Origin: Myxococcales bacterium
GTDB lineage: Bacteria; Myxococcota_A; Polyangia; Polyangiales; Ga0077539
Assembly: GCA_016793325.1 (NCBI GenBank)
Contig: JAEUKI010000076.1
Span: 1-64,000 of the forward strand
Direction: 5' to 3'
DNA: 64,000 nucleotides
Positions 8,593-17,414 of this stretch are shown here, one piece after another; the stretch's first letter is position 1; the number at the start of each line of letters is the position of its first letter. The translations under genes and the position numbers were made by a program. Below the pieces are notes generated by a model. It saw only the letters and a program-made list of their open reading frames with translations. It searched no databases and had not been told where the DNA came from.

Positions 8593-10563
8593 CTACGCGG
8601 GGTCGAGCTTCGATTCGATCTCGCGCCAGCATCGCGCGGCGTCCGCTTCTCGCCATCGACCGAGGTCGAGCTCGCGCAGTCGCATGACGAGCTGGCGCAT
8701 CGAGCGAAAGCGCTTTTCTGGCTGTTTTTCCAGACATTTGTGCACAAACGCCTCGAGCTCTGCAGACGCCTCGCAGCCGTGGTCCGCGAGCGACGGCGGC
8801 GCGCGGAGCGTGTGCGCCTCTTGCAGCGCGTCGTCCGTGAGATCCCCGAAGACGTCATGGCCTGTTAGGAGAAAGTGCGCGATGCAGCCGATCGCGTAGA
8901 TGTCCGCGGGGCCTTTGACGGTGGACGGCGCGAGAAACGCCTCGGGCGCCATGTATCGGGGCGTTCCGACGACGACGTCGGCGTCCGTCGTGGTCGTGTT
9001 GACGTCCGCGGGCTTCACGAGCCCGAAGTCGAGGACCTTCACGAAATCGTGAATGCCGCCGCGCTCGCAGAGCATGAGGTTGGACGGCTTGAGGTCTCTG
9101 TGGACGAGGCCTTTGTCGTGCGCTTCTGCGAGGGCTTCGCACGCCTGCAAGAGCACGTGACGCATGCGCGCGGGCGAGAGCGGCCCGTGCTCGGTCACGA
9201 GCGAGTAGAAGCTCACGCCGCGGATGTACTCCATGACGTAATAGAACTCGCCGTTGTCCGTGCGGCCGTAGTCGAACACGGTCACGGTGTTGGGGTGCGT
9301 CAGCTCGCTCGTCAGCCGCGCCTCGCGATCGAAGCGTCGCAACAAGTCCTCGGACGCGTACTCGCGGCCGATGACTTTGACGGCCGCGGGCCGCCGCAAC
9401 AAGCGATGTCGCGCGAGGTACACGCGGCCCATTCCGCCGGCGCCGATCTCGTGTTCGAGCGAGTATTGTCCGAGCGACGCGAGCTCGGCGTTGCGCGCTT
9501 GCAGCGATCGAACGCGGCGCGTGGCTCCCTGGGCGATCGCGAGCGCGACGGCGACGAGCGAGCCAAAGGCCCACACCGCGAGCGGGAGCGCCGCGTGTCC
9601 TTCGCGTTCGCGCGAGAGCCTCGCGGTCCAACGACGGCCGCCGAACTGAATCTCGCGATCGAACACCATCGCCGAGCGCGGAGGAGCGTCCGCGCCCTCG
9701 CGGGTGACGTAGAGGGTGCGCTCGCTCGTGTCGAGGCGAGGGTCGCTGTCGAGGAGGGCGAGGTTCGCTGAGCTGCGTTGCGTCGCGCGCAGCGCTGCGT
9801 CGACGAGGGGCCGCAATCGATAGAGCGCGATCGAGATGCCCGTGGGCCGTCGACCGTTGAACTGCGGCGCGTACACGGCGATCGAGTAGACGTGCGGCGG
9901 ATCTTCGACGAGTCGAAACCGCGCGGAGGCCGAGGTCGCCCGCCGCGCGAGCGCGTCGTCGAGAAACCGCGCGCGCTGCGGCTCGAACGCGACCTCGAGC
10001 CCGTCGAGCGGCTCGAGGTAGGGCTCGAGCCGGCGCAGCACGACGTACCGCGATCGAACGGGCGAGGGGCGCATGGTGCCTCGGGCGTCGGGCTCGCGGA
10101 TGGCGAACGGCGCGCCGAGCTCGCGGGACACGCGCGCTTCGAACGCCGCGCGCTCGTCGCCCGCGACGAACTCGGCCCACTCGAGCGCCGCGAGGCTCGG
10201 GTGCCTCGCGAGCAGCGGCCGCGCGAACTCCGAGAACTGGTGTCGGTCGTTGTGTGGCACCGCCGTCGTAAACGCGTCCACGGCGTGCAGGGCTTCGAGC
10301 GGCGTTCGCAGGCTCTGCTCGACGGCGGACGCGGTGGTCGCGGCGCTCTGCGCAAACGCGTCGGACTCGAGCGCGCGGCTTCGTCCGTAGAGCACCGCGG
10401 CGACGAGCCCCGAGACGACGATTCCGCCCGCGGCGATCGCGATGACGGTCGTGCGTTGCGCGCTGAAGCTTGGCGAGTGCGCGGGCGCGTGCTCGGTGAA
10501 GAGCGTACGGTCTCGACTCTTCTGGCGAACGGTTGCTGCGTTCGACAGGACCGGTTGCGCCAT
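8593..10563 (-). CDS. Membrane Ser/Thr protein kinase with CHASE sensor domain
   Basis: This 656-aa protein has an N-terminal transmembrane helix (about 39-60), an extracytoplasmic CHASE-type sensor (about 65-280), a second transmembrane helix (LPLAVWAFGSLVAVALAIAQG region, near 315-335) and a C-terminal Hanks-type kinase domain. Kinase motifs are the Gly loop GAGGMGRVY, AVKVIG, HRDLKPSN, LDFGLVK and GTPRYMAPE. CHASE domains usually sit in front of histidine kinases or cyclases, so a Ser/Thr kinase output is less common. I chose ATG 10563; the ORF continues to 10704 but would then overlap the divergent histidine kinase. The stimulus is unknown. Confidence 0.9.
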   Translation of the reverse strand: MAQPVLSNAATVRQKSRDRTLFTEHAPAHSPSFSAQRTTVIAIAAGGIVVSGLVAAVLYGRSRALESDAFAQSAATTASAVEQSLRTPLEALHAVDAFTTAVPHNDRHQFSEFARPLLARHPSLAALEWAEFVAGDERAAFEARVSRELGAPFAIREPDARGTMRPSPVRSRYVVLRRLEPYLEPLDGLEVAFEPQRARFLDDALARRATSASARFRLVEDPPHVYSIAVYAPQFNGRRPTGISIALYRLRPLVDAALRATQRSSANLALLDSDPRLDTSERTLYVTREGADAPPRSAMVFDREIQFGGRRWTARLSREREGHAALPLAVWAFGSLVAVALAIAQGATRRVRSLQARNAELASLGQYSLEHEIGAGGMGRVYLARHRLLRRPAAVKVIGREYASEDLLRRFDREARLTSELTHPNTVTVFDYGRTDNGEFYYVMEYIRGVSFYSLVTEHGPLSPARMRHVLLQACEALAEAHDKGLVHRDLKPSNLMLCERGGIHDFVKVLDFGLVKPADVNTTTTDADVVVGTPRYMAPEAFLAPSTVKGPADIYAIGCIAHFLLTGHDVFGDLTDDALQEAHTLRAPPSLADHGCEASAELEAFVHKCLEKQPEKRFRSMRQLVMRLRELDLGRWREADAARCWREIESKLDPA

Positions 10564-10588
10564 AGAGAAGGTGATAACATACCCGACG

Positions 10589-11875
10589 ATGAGCGCAGGG
10601 AGCGCAGGGAGCGCGGCGTCCGCTGCGGGCGCCAGCGGCATTTCGAGCGGGAAACCCAATGAGGTCTCGCTGTTCGAGAAGACGCGCCTCGCGCTGGCTC
10701 GCATGAGCCTCGGCGCTGGCGAAGAGCTCTTTCGCGGGATCGGCCGCGCGATTCAGGCGAGCGCCGAGACCCTCGACGTCGAGCGCGTCGGCGTGTGGCT
10801 GTGGGCCGAGGACTGGGCGAGCTTGCGGTGCGTCTCGATGTTCGAGCGCGGAGGAGGCAGCGCGACGATCGGGGCCGTGCTCGACGCGAGGACGTTTCCC
10901 GCGTACGCGTCGGCGCTGCGGGACCGTCGCGTGATCATCGCGGACGACGCCTGCGCGCACCCCGAGACGCGCGAGCTCGCCGACAGCTACCTCCGACCGC
11001 TCGGGATCACGTCGATGCTCGACGCGGCGCTCTACCGCGAGGGCGAGGTCATCGGCGTCGTGTGCCACGAGCACATCGGCCCTCGCCGCGCGTGGACGCC
11101 GCGCGAGTGTGATTTCGCCGCGTCCGTCGCGGACATCGTCGCGGTGCTCTTCGAGCAGGCCTCGAGGCACTTGTCCGAAGCGGCCCTCGCTGAGCAGCGC
11201 GCGCGCGCCGCGGAGACGCAGAAGCTCGAGGCGCTCGCGCGGATGGGCGCGGGGCTCGCACACGATTTCAACAACGTGCTCGCGGCGATGCTCATGGCGA
11301 CCGAGGCGGCCAAGCGTCGTTGCGCAGCGGATCCTGTGACGACCTCGCTCCTCGACGCGGCGCTGGCCAAGGGCGCCCTCGGGGCCAAGCTCGTTCGTCA
11401 GATCATGACGTACGCGCGAAAGGGCGGCTTCGAGCCGGTCGAGCTCGACCTCGTGGCGCTCGTGCGGTCCCACGCGTCGATGGTCGATTCGTTCGTTCAC
11501 GATCGCTGCAAGCTCGCGCTCTCGCTCGTCGACGCAGAGCTGTTCGTGCACGCGGACCGAACGCAGATCGAGCAGCTGCTGATCAACCTGGCGCTCAACG
11601 CGCGCGACGCCGGGGCGCGGACCATCACGATCGCCGTCCGCGGCGTCGAGGACGACGTGGTGCTCGAGGTCAGCGACGACGGCGAGGGGATGGACGAGGC
11701 CACGCTCGCGCGCGCGTTCGAGCCGTTTTTCTCGACGAAAGCGCGGACGTCCGGCAGCGGGCTGGGGCTCCCGCTCGTGCAGAGCATCGTCGCGCAGCAC
11801 GACGGTCGGATCAGCGTGCGCAGCGCCAAAGGCTCGGGGACGCAGTTCGTGATCGCGCTCCCACGAACGGGCTGA
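10589..11875 (+). CDS. Soluble GAF-domain sensor histidine kinase
   Basis: This 428-aa protein has a GAF domain (about 35-190), a dimerisation helix with HDFNN as the probable phospho-acceptor H-box (near 230), and an HATPase_c domain with N-box NLALNARDAG, G1 DDGEGMDE, F-box EPFFSTK and G2 GSGLGL. It has no transmembrane segment and no receiver domain. The start ATG 10589 lies only 25 bases from the start of the divergent CHASE kinase, so the two promoters must lie inside each other's 5' coding regions or the true starts are further in. No response regulator is adjacent. The first codons contain a GAGCGCAGG repeat giving a Ser/Ala/Gly-rich tail. Confidence 0.9.
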   Translation: MSAGSAGSAASAAGASGISSGKPNEVSLFEKTRLALARMSLGAGEELFRGIGRAIQASAETLDVERVGVWLWAEDWASLRCVSMFERGGGSATIGAVLDARTFPAYASALRDRRVIIADDACAHPETRELADSYLRPLGITSMLDAALYREGEVIGVVCHEHIGPRRAWTPRECDFAASVADIVAVLFEQASRHLSEAALAEQRARAAETQKLEALARMGAGLAHDFNNVLAAMLMATEAAKRRCAADPVTTSLLDAALAKGALGAKLVRQIMTYARKGGFEPVELDLVALVRSHASMVDSFVHDRCKLALSLVDAELFVHADRTQIEQLLINLALNARDAGARTITIAVRGVEDDVVLEVSDDGEGMDEATLARAFEPFFSTKARTSGSGLGLPLVQSIVAQHDGRISVRSAKGSGTQFVIALPRTG

Positions 11876-11915
11876 ACTTGCCGTGGCGATCGTTGTAGCG
11901 TCGGTCGCGGAGACG

Positions 11916-12956
11916 ATGGACGACGAGCGCGCACGCAGCTGGGCCGACGCACTCAAGGGGCAGCGAGCGCTCGTCACCGGGGCGACCGGGTTTCTCGGGA
12001 GCGCGATCGTCGAACAATTGCTGGATCGAGGCGCCTCGGTGCGCGCCCTCGCGCGGAGCGACGGTCTCGTTCCTTCGCTCGAGGGACGGGGGATCGAGGT
12101 GGTGGTCGGCTCGATGACGGACCCTCGCGCGGTCGAGCGCGCGATGGCCGACGTCGCGTTCGTGTTTCACGTGGCGGCAGACCTGCGGATGTACCCGGCG
12201 GCGTACGACGAAGCGTATCGAGCCAACGTGACAGCGACGCGGGTGCTCGCCGAGGCCGCCGAGCACGCGGGGGTGCGACGCTTCGTGTACACCTCCAGCG
12301 GCTCGACGCTGGGCAAGCCGCGGGGCGCGTTTGCGGGCGCCGTGCGAACGATCGACGAGTCGTGCGAGTACAATTTCGACGGGCTCGGATGGGTGTATCC
12401 GCCAACGAAATTCCTGGGCGAACAAGAGGTCCTCGCCGCGTGTCGACGGGGCCTCGACGCGGTGATCACGCACCCGACCGCGATCTTCGGCCCCGGTGAC
12501 TGGAAGAAGAACCTCCTGCCGCTCTTTCGCGCCTCGTCGCAGTGGCTCGGCCGCTTCGCCACGCAAGGGACCCGCAGCGTGTGCGACGTTCGCGACGTCG
12601 CCGAGGGACACCTTCGCGCGGCCGTGCTCGGTCGCTCCGCGGAGCGCTACGCGCTCTCGGGCGAGCTGCTCACGGTGCGCGAGCTCATGACCGCGATCGC
12701 CGAGAGCGTCGGCGGCCGAGGCCCAAGCGTCGCGCTCCCCGCGTCGCTCGTGCTCGCGCTGGCGAGGGTCTCCGAGACCGTGGCGGAGACTCGCGGTCGA
12801 CCGCCGCTCTTTTCGCGAGAGATGGCGATGCAGTCTTGTTTTCGTGTGTGGGTGTCGTCGGCCAAGGCCGAGCGCGAGCTCGGGTACCGATCGAGGCCCG
12901 CGCGCGAGTCGATCTTGGACACCGCGGGCTTCTACCGAGCGCGCGGCTGGCTCTGA
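11916..12956 (+). CDS. NAD-dependent epimerase/dehydratase (SDR superfamily)
   Basis: This 346-aa extended short-chain dehydrogenase has the Rossmann motif GATGFLG at about residues 20-26, a YxxxK active site in YPPTK (near 155), and an upstream Ser-rich strand TSSGST. It resembles the dihydroflavonol reductase / hopanoid-associated sugar epimerase group. Substrates in this group are nucleotide sugars, sterols or polyketide ketones, and which applies here cannot be told. I prefer ATG 11916 with GCGGAG in front over GTG 11883. It begins 40 bases after the histidine kinase and could be co-transcribed with it. It ends one base before the convergent esterase gene. Confidence 0.88.
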   Translation: MDDERARSWADALKGQRALVTGATGFLGSAIVEQLLDRGASVRALARSDGLVPSLEGRGIEVVVGSMTDPRAVERAMADVAFVFHVAADLRMYPAAYDEAYRANVTATRVLAEAAEHAGVRRFVYTSSGSTLGKPRGAFAGAVRTIDESCEYNFDGLGWVYPPTKFLGEQEVLAACRRGLDAVITHPTAIFGPGDWKKNLLPLFRASSQWLGRFATQGTRSVCDVRDVAEGHLRAAVLGRSAERYALSGELLTVRELMTAIAESVGGRGPSVALPASLVLALARVSETVAETRGRPPLFSREMAMQSCFRVWVSSAKAERELGYRSRPARESILDTAGFYRARGWL

Positions 12957-14549
12957 TCACATTCGGCAGGTGGTCGCCGTGGGGGTGAGCGGGACGATCG
13001 CGCGCGCGGTCCCTGCGGTTCGCCACGGATCGAACACGTCGAAGAGCTTGTAGGTCGTCCCCGCGAGGGTGATGCTCGTTCCGTACACTTCGACGTCTTC
13101 GAAGATCGTGTCGTGGTCTGTGCAGAGCGGCGCGAACACGCCGGACGGCGTTCGAATCGAGGCGCCCTCTTCGGCGGTCGTCGACAGCATCGGAAAGCCC
13201 GCGAGCTCGCGGCCGAGCGTCTGCGCGAACACCATCCCCGACAGAGGACCCATCATCGAGTCGCGCAGCCCGAGCGAGCGGTACGTCTCGAAGATGAGCC
13301 CGTCGAGCAGCGCCATTCGCACGAAGAACGGCGACGTCACGTGGTGCCGAATCGTGTGCGAAAAGTCCGAGCAGCTCGACTCGCTGCCCGGCGATCGGCT
13401 GCGGTGGTACTCGACGCAGCTCTCGTCGGTGCGGACGCCCCAGTAGGTCGTCTGCGCAGCCCAGTTTCGGCTGAGAAACGTCGCGTACGTCCCGAAGTCG
13501 GTCATCGAGAAGTCGAGTCGGCTCATGTCGGGCCCCGTCGACGCGTCGATGAGCGACGAGACGCGCAACGGACACGTCGCGCCTGCGCAGCGCGTGTTGC
13601 TCGCGCGCAGCGTCGTCGCGAGTCGATCGAGGTTCTGCACGAGCCCTATGCCGCCTGCAGAATCACCGGTGAACACGACCTCTTCGGCGTCGTCGAGGTC
13701 GGGCATCTGCGTCGCTGTGCCCGCGTGCACGAGCGCGGAAACCCCGTCGCGCCGCAGCGTCGCGATGTCCGCGTCGAGCACCCTCGAGCCGAGAAAATGC
13801 ACGCGATAGCGGAGCGGCGCGCCGGTCCGCGGGTGCACTCCGTCGAGCACCGCGTCGCGTCGCGTTCCGCTCCACACGTCCGAGGTGCAGTACTGCAGGT
13901 ACACGTGATTGTAGTCCGCGAGCGGGTTGACCATCGTCGGTCCGCCGTCGCGAAGGATCACCCCGCGGCCGGGCAAGAGCGCGGCGACGGTGTTGGACAT
14001 GTTGTCCGCGGTGAAGTTCGTGCGGTTCTCCGCGGGGATCCCAGGGCACATCGCGGCGCGCGCGTTGGAGCAGCCGCAGTAGCGCGACGCGCAGTCGATT
14101 CCCGAGATGCAAGAGCCGCCGCCGCGCAGCGAGATCACCCACTTGTTGCGGTTGGCTGCGCCGCGCGCAGGTCGAAAGTGGAGCACCGCGCCCGTCCCAT
14201 CGTTGCAGAGCGCGTCGGGAAAGCGCGTCAGGTCGAGCGAGTGCCGCTGCATGTCGCCGCTCCCCGGGCCGCCGGGCGCGTCGAAGCGACAGTCGAGCGC
14301 CTCGGTGATGAACGGCGCGCTCGAGCCGTCCGCGCTCGCGTCGCCCGCCTGCGCGTCGCGCGCGTCCGTCGCAGCGTCCGCGACGGGGCTGTCGGGGACC
14401 GCGGCGTCCGACCCCTCGTCGGCCACGATCGCGTCCGCGGTGGGCGGCGCGTCGTCGCTCACGCCTGTGTCCGGCGGTGGGTTTGAATTCGTGGGTCCAC
14501 ACGCCGAGAGCGCGGCGGCCAGCGACAAGGCGAACAGGATCCTTCGCAT
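12957..14549 (-). CDS. Pectinacetylesterase/Notum-like secreted lipoprotein hydrolase
   Basis: This 530-aa lipoprotein starts at ATG 14549 behind AGGGAGC; the signal MRRILFALSLAAALSAC ends in a lipobox. An Asp/Ala-rich linker runs to about residue 85. The catalytic part shows the GGGSC oxyanion motif near residue 145, several paired Cys and the nucleophile GDSAGG near 290, as in pectinacetylesterases and Notum carboxylesterases. The family removes acetyl groups from pectin or palmitoleate from proteins; in myxobacteria the substrate is not known. The gene converges head-on with the epimerase without a gap, so a terminator must overlap coding DNA or be absent. Confidence 0.82.
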   Translation of the reverse strand: MRRILFALSLAAALSACGPTNSNPPPDTGVSDDAPPTADAIVADEGSDAAVPDSPVADAATDARDAQAGDASADGSSAPFITEALDCRFDAPGGPGSGDMQRHSLDLTRFPDALCNDGTGAVLHFRPARGAANRNKWVISLRGGGSCISGIDCASRYCGCSNARAAMCPGIPAENRTNFTADNMSNTVAALLPGRGVILRDGGPTMVNPLADYNHVYLQYCTSDVWSGTRRDAVLDGVHPRTGAPLRYRVHFLGSRVLDADIATLRRDGVSALVHAGTATQMPDLDDAEEVVFTGDSAGGIGLVQNLDRLATTLRASNTRCAGATCPLRVSSLIDASTGPDMSRLDFSMTDFGTYATFLSRNWAAQTTYWGVRTDESCVEYHRSRSPGSESSCSDFSHTIRHHVTSPFFVRMALLDGLIFETYRSLGLRDSMMGPLSGMVFAQTLGRELAGFPMLSTTAEEGASIRTPSGVFAPLCTDHDTIFEDVEVYGTSITLAGTTYKLFDVFDPWRTAGTARAIVPLTPTATTCRM

Positions 14550-14744
14550 TCGTGCTCCCTTCACTCCGCGTACACCTATACCGGCGCGACCTTTCGCTCG
14601 CTACGCGCGCAGCCGCGCTCTCAGGAAATTTCAGGACCTCCATCGCGCTCGAGCGCACGGCCGATCCGCGGGGAAGATTCCTCGCGAAGCGCCGTACGAG
14701 AGTCTGCATCGACCGTCGTTCGACGGTCGTGTTCGGAGCGTGCG

Positions 14745-15587
14745 TTGCGGCGATCCCTCGAGCGAGTAGCGCTCTTCCTACCCCTGTTTTGCGCGGCGTG
14801 CCCGCCGGCGGCGACGCTCGCGCAGCGCCCGCTGCAGCGCGAGCCTCGCTTCGTGCTCGCGACCTACAACGTGAACTTCGCGATCGCCGGCGACGAACCC
14901 ACGATGCGCGCGCTCCGCGGGCTCGCGGCGGACGTGGTGCTCTTGCAAGAGACCAACGAGGCGTGGGAGTCCGCGCTCGGCCCGTGGATCGAACGCGAGG
15001 GGCTCCACGCGCGCTTCTGGCACTCGCGCGATTGGCCTGCGGGCGGAGCGGCGATCGTCTCGCGCTGGCCGCTTCGCTCGGTGCGCACGGCGCCCTCGGC
15101 GGTGCAGTGGTTCGACGCGCAGCGCGCGATCGTCGAGGGCCCGTGCGGCGCGATCGAAGTGATCAACGTTCACTTGCAGCCCCCAGTCACGCGGGACGGA
15201 GCGCTCGTTCGCGGGTGGTTCGAGGCGCCCACGCAGCACGAACGCGAGATCAACGCCCTGTGGAGCGCGATCGTCCGGCGCGAAGACGCGATCGCGACGA
15301 TCGTCGCGGGTGACTTCAACGAGCCCGAGGACCGAGGCGCCGTCGCGTGGCTCGCGCGCGAGCGGCGCATGACCTCCGCGGTCGCGGGGTTCGCTCCGCG
15401 CGCGACGACGTGGCGATGGTCTGTAGGTCCCTTCACGCTCGAGCAGCGTCTCGACCACGTCGTGTACGACCCTACGCAGCTCCGCGCCCTCGACGCGCGG
15501 GTTCTTCGCGCAGGTCGCAGCGATCACCTCCCGGTGCGCGTCGAGTTCGCACACCGACGTCGGTGCGCGTCGCGCGCGGCTCCGTAG
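14745..15587 (+). CDS. Secreted endonuclease/exonuclease/phosphatase (EEP) family protein
   Basis: This protein of about 280 aa starts at TTG 14745 with a signal sequence (ALFLPLFCAACPPAATLA) that may also carry a lipobox. The EEP fold is shown by TYNVNFA near residue 40, the metal-binding Glu in LLQETNE near 68, GDFNEP near 188 and the C-terminal SDHLPV near 263. The family cleaves phosphodiesters in nucleic acids, phospholipids or inositol phosphates. The substrate is not predictable. The gene ends 8 bases before the corrected stop of the convergent zinc-finger gene, which supports the frameshift interpretation of that gene. Confidence 0.88.
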   Translation: MRRSLERVALFLPLFCAACPPAATLAQRPLQREPRFVLATYNVNFAIAGDEPTMRALRGLAADVVLLQETNEAWESALGPWIEREGLHARFWHSRDWPAGGAAIVSRWPLRSVRTAPSAVQWFDAQRAIVEGPCGAIEVINVHLQPPVTRDGALVRGWFEAPTQHEREINALWSAIVRREDAIATIVAGDFNEPEDRGAVAWLARERRMTSAVAGFAPRATTWRWSVGPFTLEQRLDHVVYDPTQLRALDARVLRAGRSDHLPVRVEFAHRRRCASRAAP

Positions 15588-15595
15588 GCTGGCTT

Positions 15596-16865
15596 CTATT
15601 TCTCGCGGATCTCGCGCGCGAGATCCGTGACGGCCCGCGCCATCGCTTTGAATCGATGGGTCGCGCTCGTCTCCGCGAGCATCGCTCGCTCGATGAGCGC
15701 GCGCGGCGCGTTTCGCTGACGGTGAAGCGCGTCGAAGCACGGCCACCGCGACGAGAAAATCGTCGTCCAGCGTCCCTCGTTCGGCGCGAAGCGCGTCGGC
15801 GAGGATCGTCGTCACCGCGCGGGCGACCTCGTCCGAAACCTCGTCGTGGTTGGCGACGAGCGCGAGGATGGCGCTGTGGCTCGCCGGGTCGCTCACGCAT
15901 CGGGTCGCGAGCGTCACGAGCCGATCGCGCTGCGCGAGAGTCCCTCGTGTGATCGCGCTCTCGCCACGGGAGAGCGCCGCGGGCCACGCTTCGACGCGCG
16001 CTTCGGAGATCGCTTCTTCGAGGAGGTCTGCGGCTCGATCGATCGGCGATCGCGCGGGTGCGGCGAGGCGCGCGTCCTTCGTCGACGTGTGTTCGTCGAG
16101 CGTTCGTCCCAGCGCGGCGAACGCCGCGTCGTTGATGGCTCTGCACGAGACGACCGGCGCGTCGTCTGCTTCGTATCCCGCGACGGCGAGCATCGCGCGA
16201 AGCTCGAGGACCGTCTTGTCGATCGCCGCGCGGCCGAGCTTCTGATCGTCGAGCACCCACAGCACGGGAACGGGCAGCCCCTCGACGCGCCACTCGTGCG
16301 CTGCATCCCATTGGTTTTCAACGCTTTCGACGGACGCTTGTGTCCCGAACACCGCGCCCACGACGGGCTGCGACGGGTCGTTGCGGCGCGCTCCGCTCGA
16401 GCCCGCGTGCGCGGCGAGGACGTACTCGCGCAGCGACGAGGTGAACGTCCAGTCCGCGCAGTGGCGGTCGAAGTTGGACGCGAACTTGTTTCCGCTGCTC
16501 AGGCTCCCGCCGAAGCGCAGTCGCACCCGCGGTCGACCGAGGCGATCTCTCGCGGGCGCGATCCTCGGAGGCGCGCCCGAGGGGTCTCGCTCGATGGCTT
16601 CGATCGCTGCGACGCGACTCGCGGCGAGCTCTGCTGCAGGCGCGACGGCCGTTGGAAGCCCGTCTCTCAGCGCTTCGAAGGCGAGATGCGCGCCGAGCGC
16701 GTCGACGTCGATCGCGCAGTCCGGGTGGTAGCTGACGGTCTTCGTGAGGTCGCCTGTGGGATCGGCGTAGATCCAAGCAGACAGCAGCGGCTCGTCCCGT
16801 TCGATCACTGCGCGGCATCGACGACAGAGGACTCGTTTCGACGCTTGCTCGAGCAGATAGAACAT
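15596..16865 (-). CDS. Frameshifted gene: PARP-type zinc finger protein of unknown function
   Basis: The N-terminus has C14-x2-C17-x29-H47-x2-C50, exactly the spacing of PARP-type zinc fingers (CX2CX28-30HX2C), with an aromatic/His step (SYHPDC) before the last Cys. The middle (about 110-330) is unrecognised. The uninterrupted frame leaves normal-looking protein at about residue 387 and then runs antisense through the whole EEP gene. Shifting one base in the GC run near 15697-15710 gives a natural end, ALIERAML...FKAMARAV...LAREIREK, stopping at 15596-15598, 8 bases from the EEP stop. The corrected product is about 422 aa. A sequencing error or a real mutation are both possible. It lies 9 bases after the thrombospondin-3 lipoprotein gene. 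Confidence 0.7.
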
Positions 16866-16874
16866 CGTTCGAAG

Positions 16875-17315
16875 TCAGTCTGGACAGCCGTCGTTGTCTC
16901 GAACGCCGTCGCGATCCTCGGGTTCGTTGGGGCACTGGTCGTCGACGTCGCGGATACCGTCCCGGTCGTTGTCGGGGTCTGGGCATCCGTCGCTGTCTTC
17001 GAACCCATCGCGGTCTTCGGGCTCGCTCGGACACAAGTCACTGGACGCCACGATCCCGTCTCCGTCGGAGTCGGGGCCTCCCGCGCTCGATGGCTCCTGT
17101 TGCGTCGTGGTGAGCGGCGTCGCGCTCGGCGCAGCGTCTACCGCGGTGACGCTCGCAGTCGATGCGCTGTCGGCGCGCGGCGCTGCGCTGCCCGACGAGG
17201 CCGTCGGCGTGTACGAGACGCGCTCTGCGTCGTTGGCGCACGCGCCGAGCGCCACGCACGACAACGAGAAGCAGCAGAGCCATGGCGCGCGGTTGCGCGG
17301 TGATCGACGCAGCAT
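16875..17315 (-). CDS. Small lipoprotein with thrombospondin type-3 calcium repeats
   Basis: This 146-aa predicted lipoprotein has a signal ending in VALGAC (near residue 26) and a Ser/Thr/Ala-rich linker. Its C-terminal 70 residues are thrombospondin type-3 repeats (DSDGDGI...DLCPSEPEDRDGFEDSDGCPD and two more), which bind calcium. In Gram-negative envelope proteins these repeats usually connect a beta-barrel to an OmpA peptidoglycan-binding domain. Here the protein stops right after the last GCPD, with no OmpA domain. Either it is a free-standing spacer lipoprotein or it is a truncated relic. The zinc-finger gene follows 9 bases downstream. Confidence 0.82.
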   Translation of the reverse strand: MLRRSPRNRAPWLCCFSLSCVALGACANDAERVSYTPTASSGSAAPRADSASTASVTAVDAAPSATPLTTTQQEPSSAGGPDSDGDGIVASSDLCPSEPEDRDGFEDSDGCPDPDNDRDGIRDVDDQCPNEPEDRDGVRDNDGCPD

Positions 17316-17414
17316 CGTCGAGATGGTGCCATCTCTCGACGGGCGTCGTGCGCGCGACGGGGACGATTCGCGCCTTTCGGGCGTACAACGCTCCAGCGGA
17401 TTGAGAGACGTTCG

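Noticed and set aside
10564..10704. Longer N-terminus for the CHASE kinase
   Set aside because: It would overlap the divergent histidine kinase; the ATG at 10563 comes just before the first membrane helix.
14778..15595. Extension of the zinc-finger ORF across the EEP gene
   Set aside because: After about residue 387 the protein turns Arg/Ala-rich and runs antisense to the EEP gene; a one-base shift gives a sensible end at 15596.
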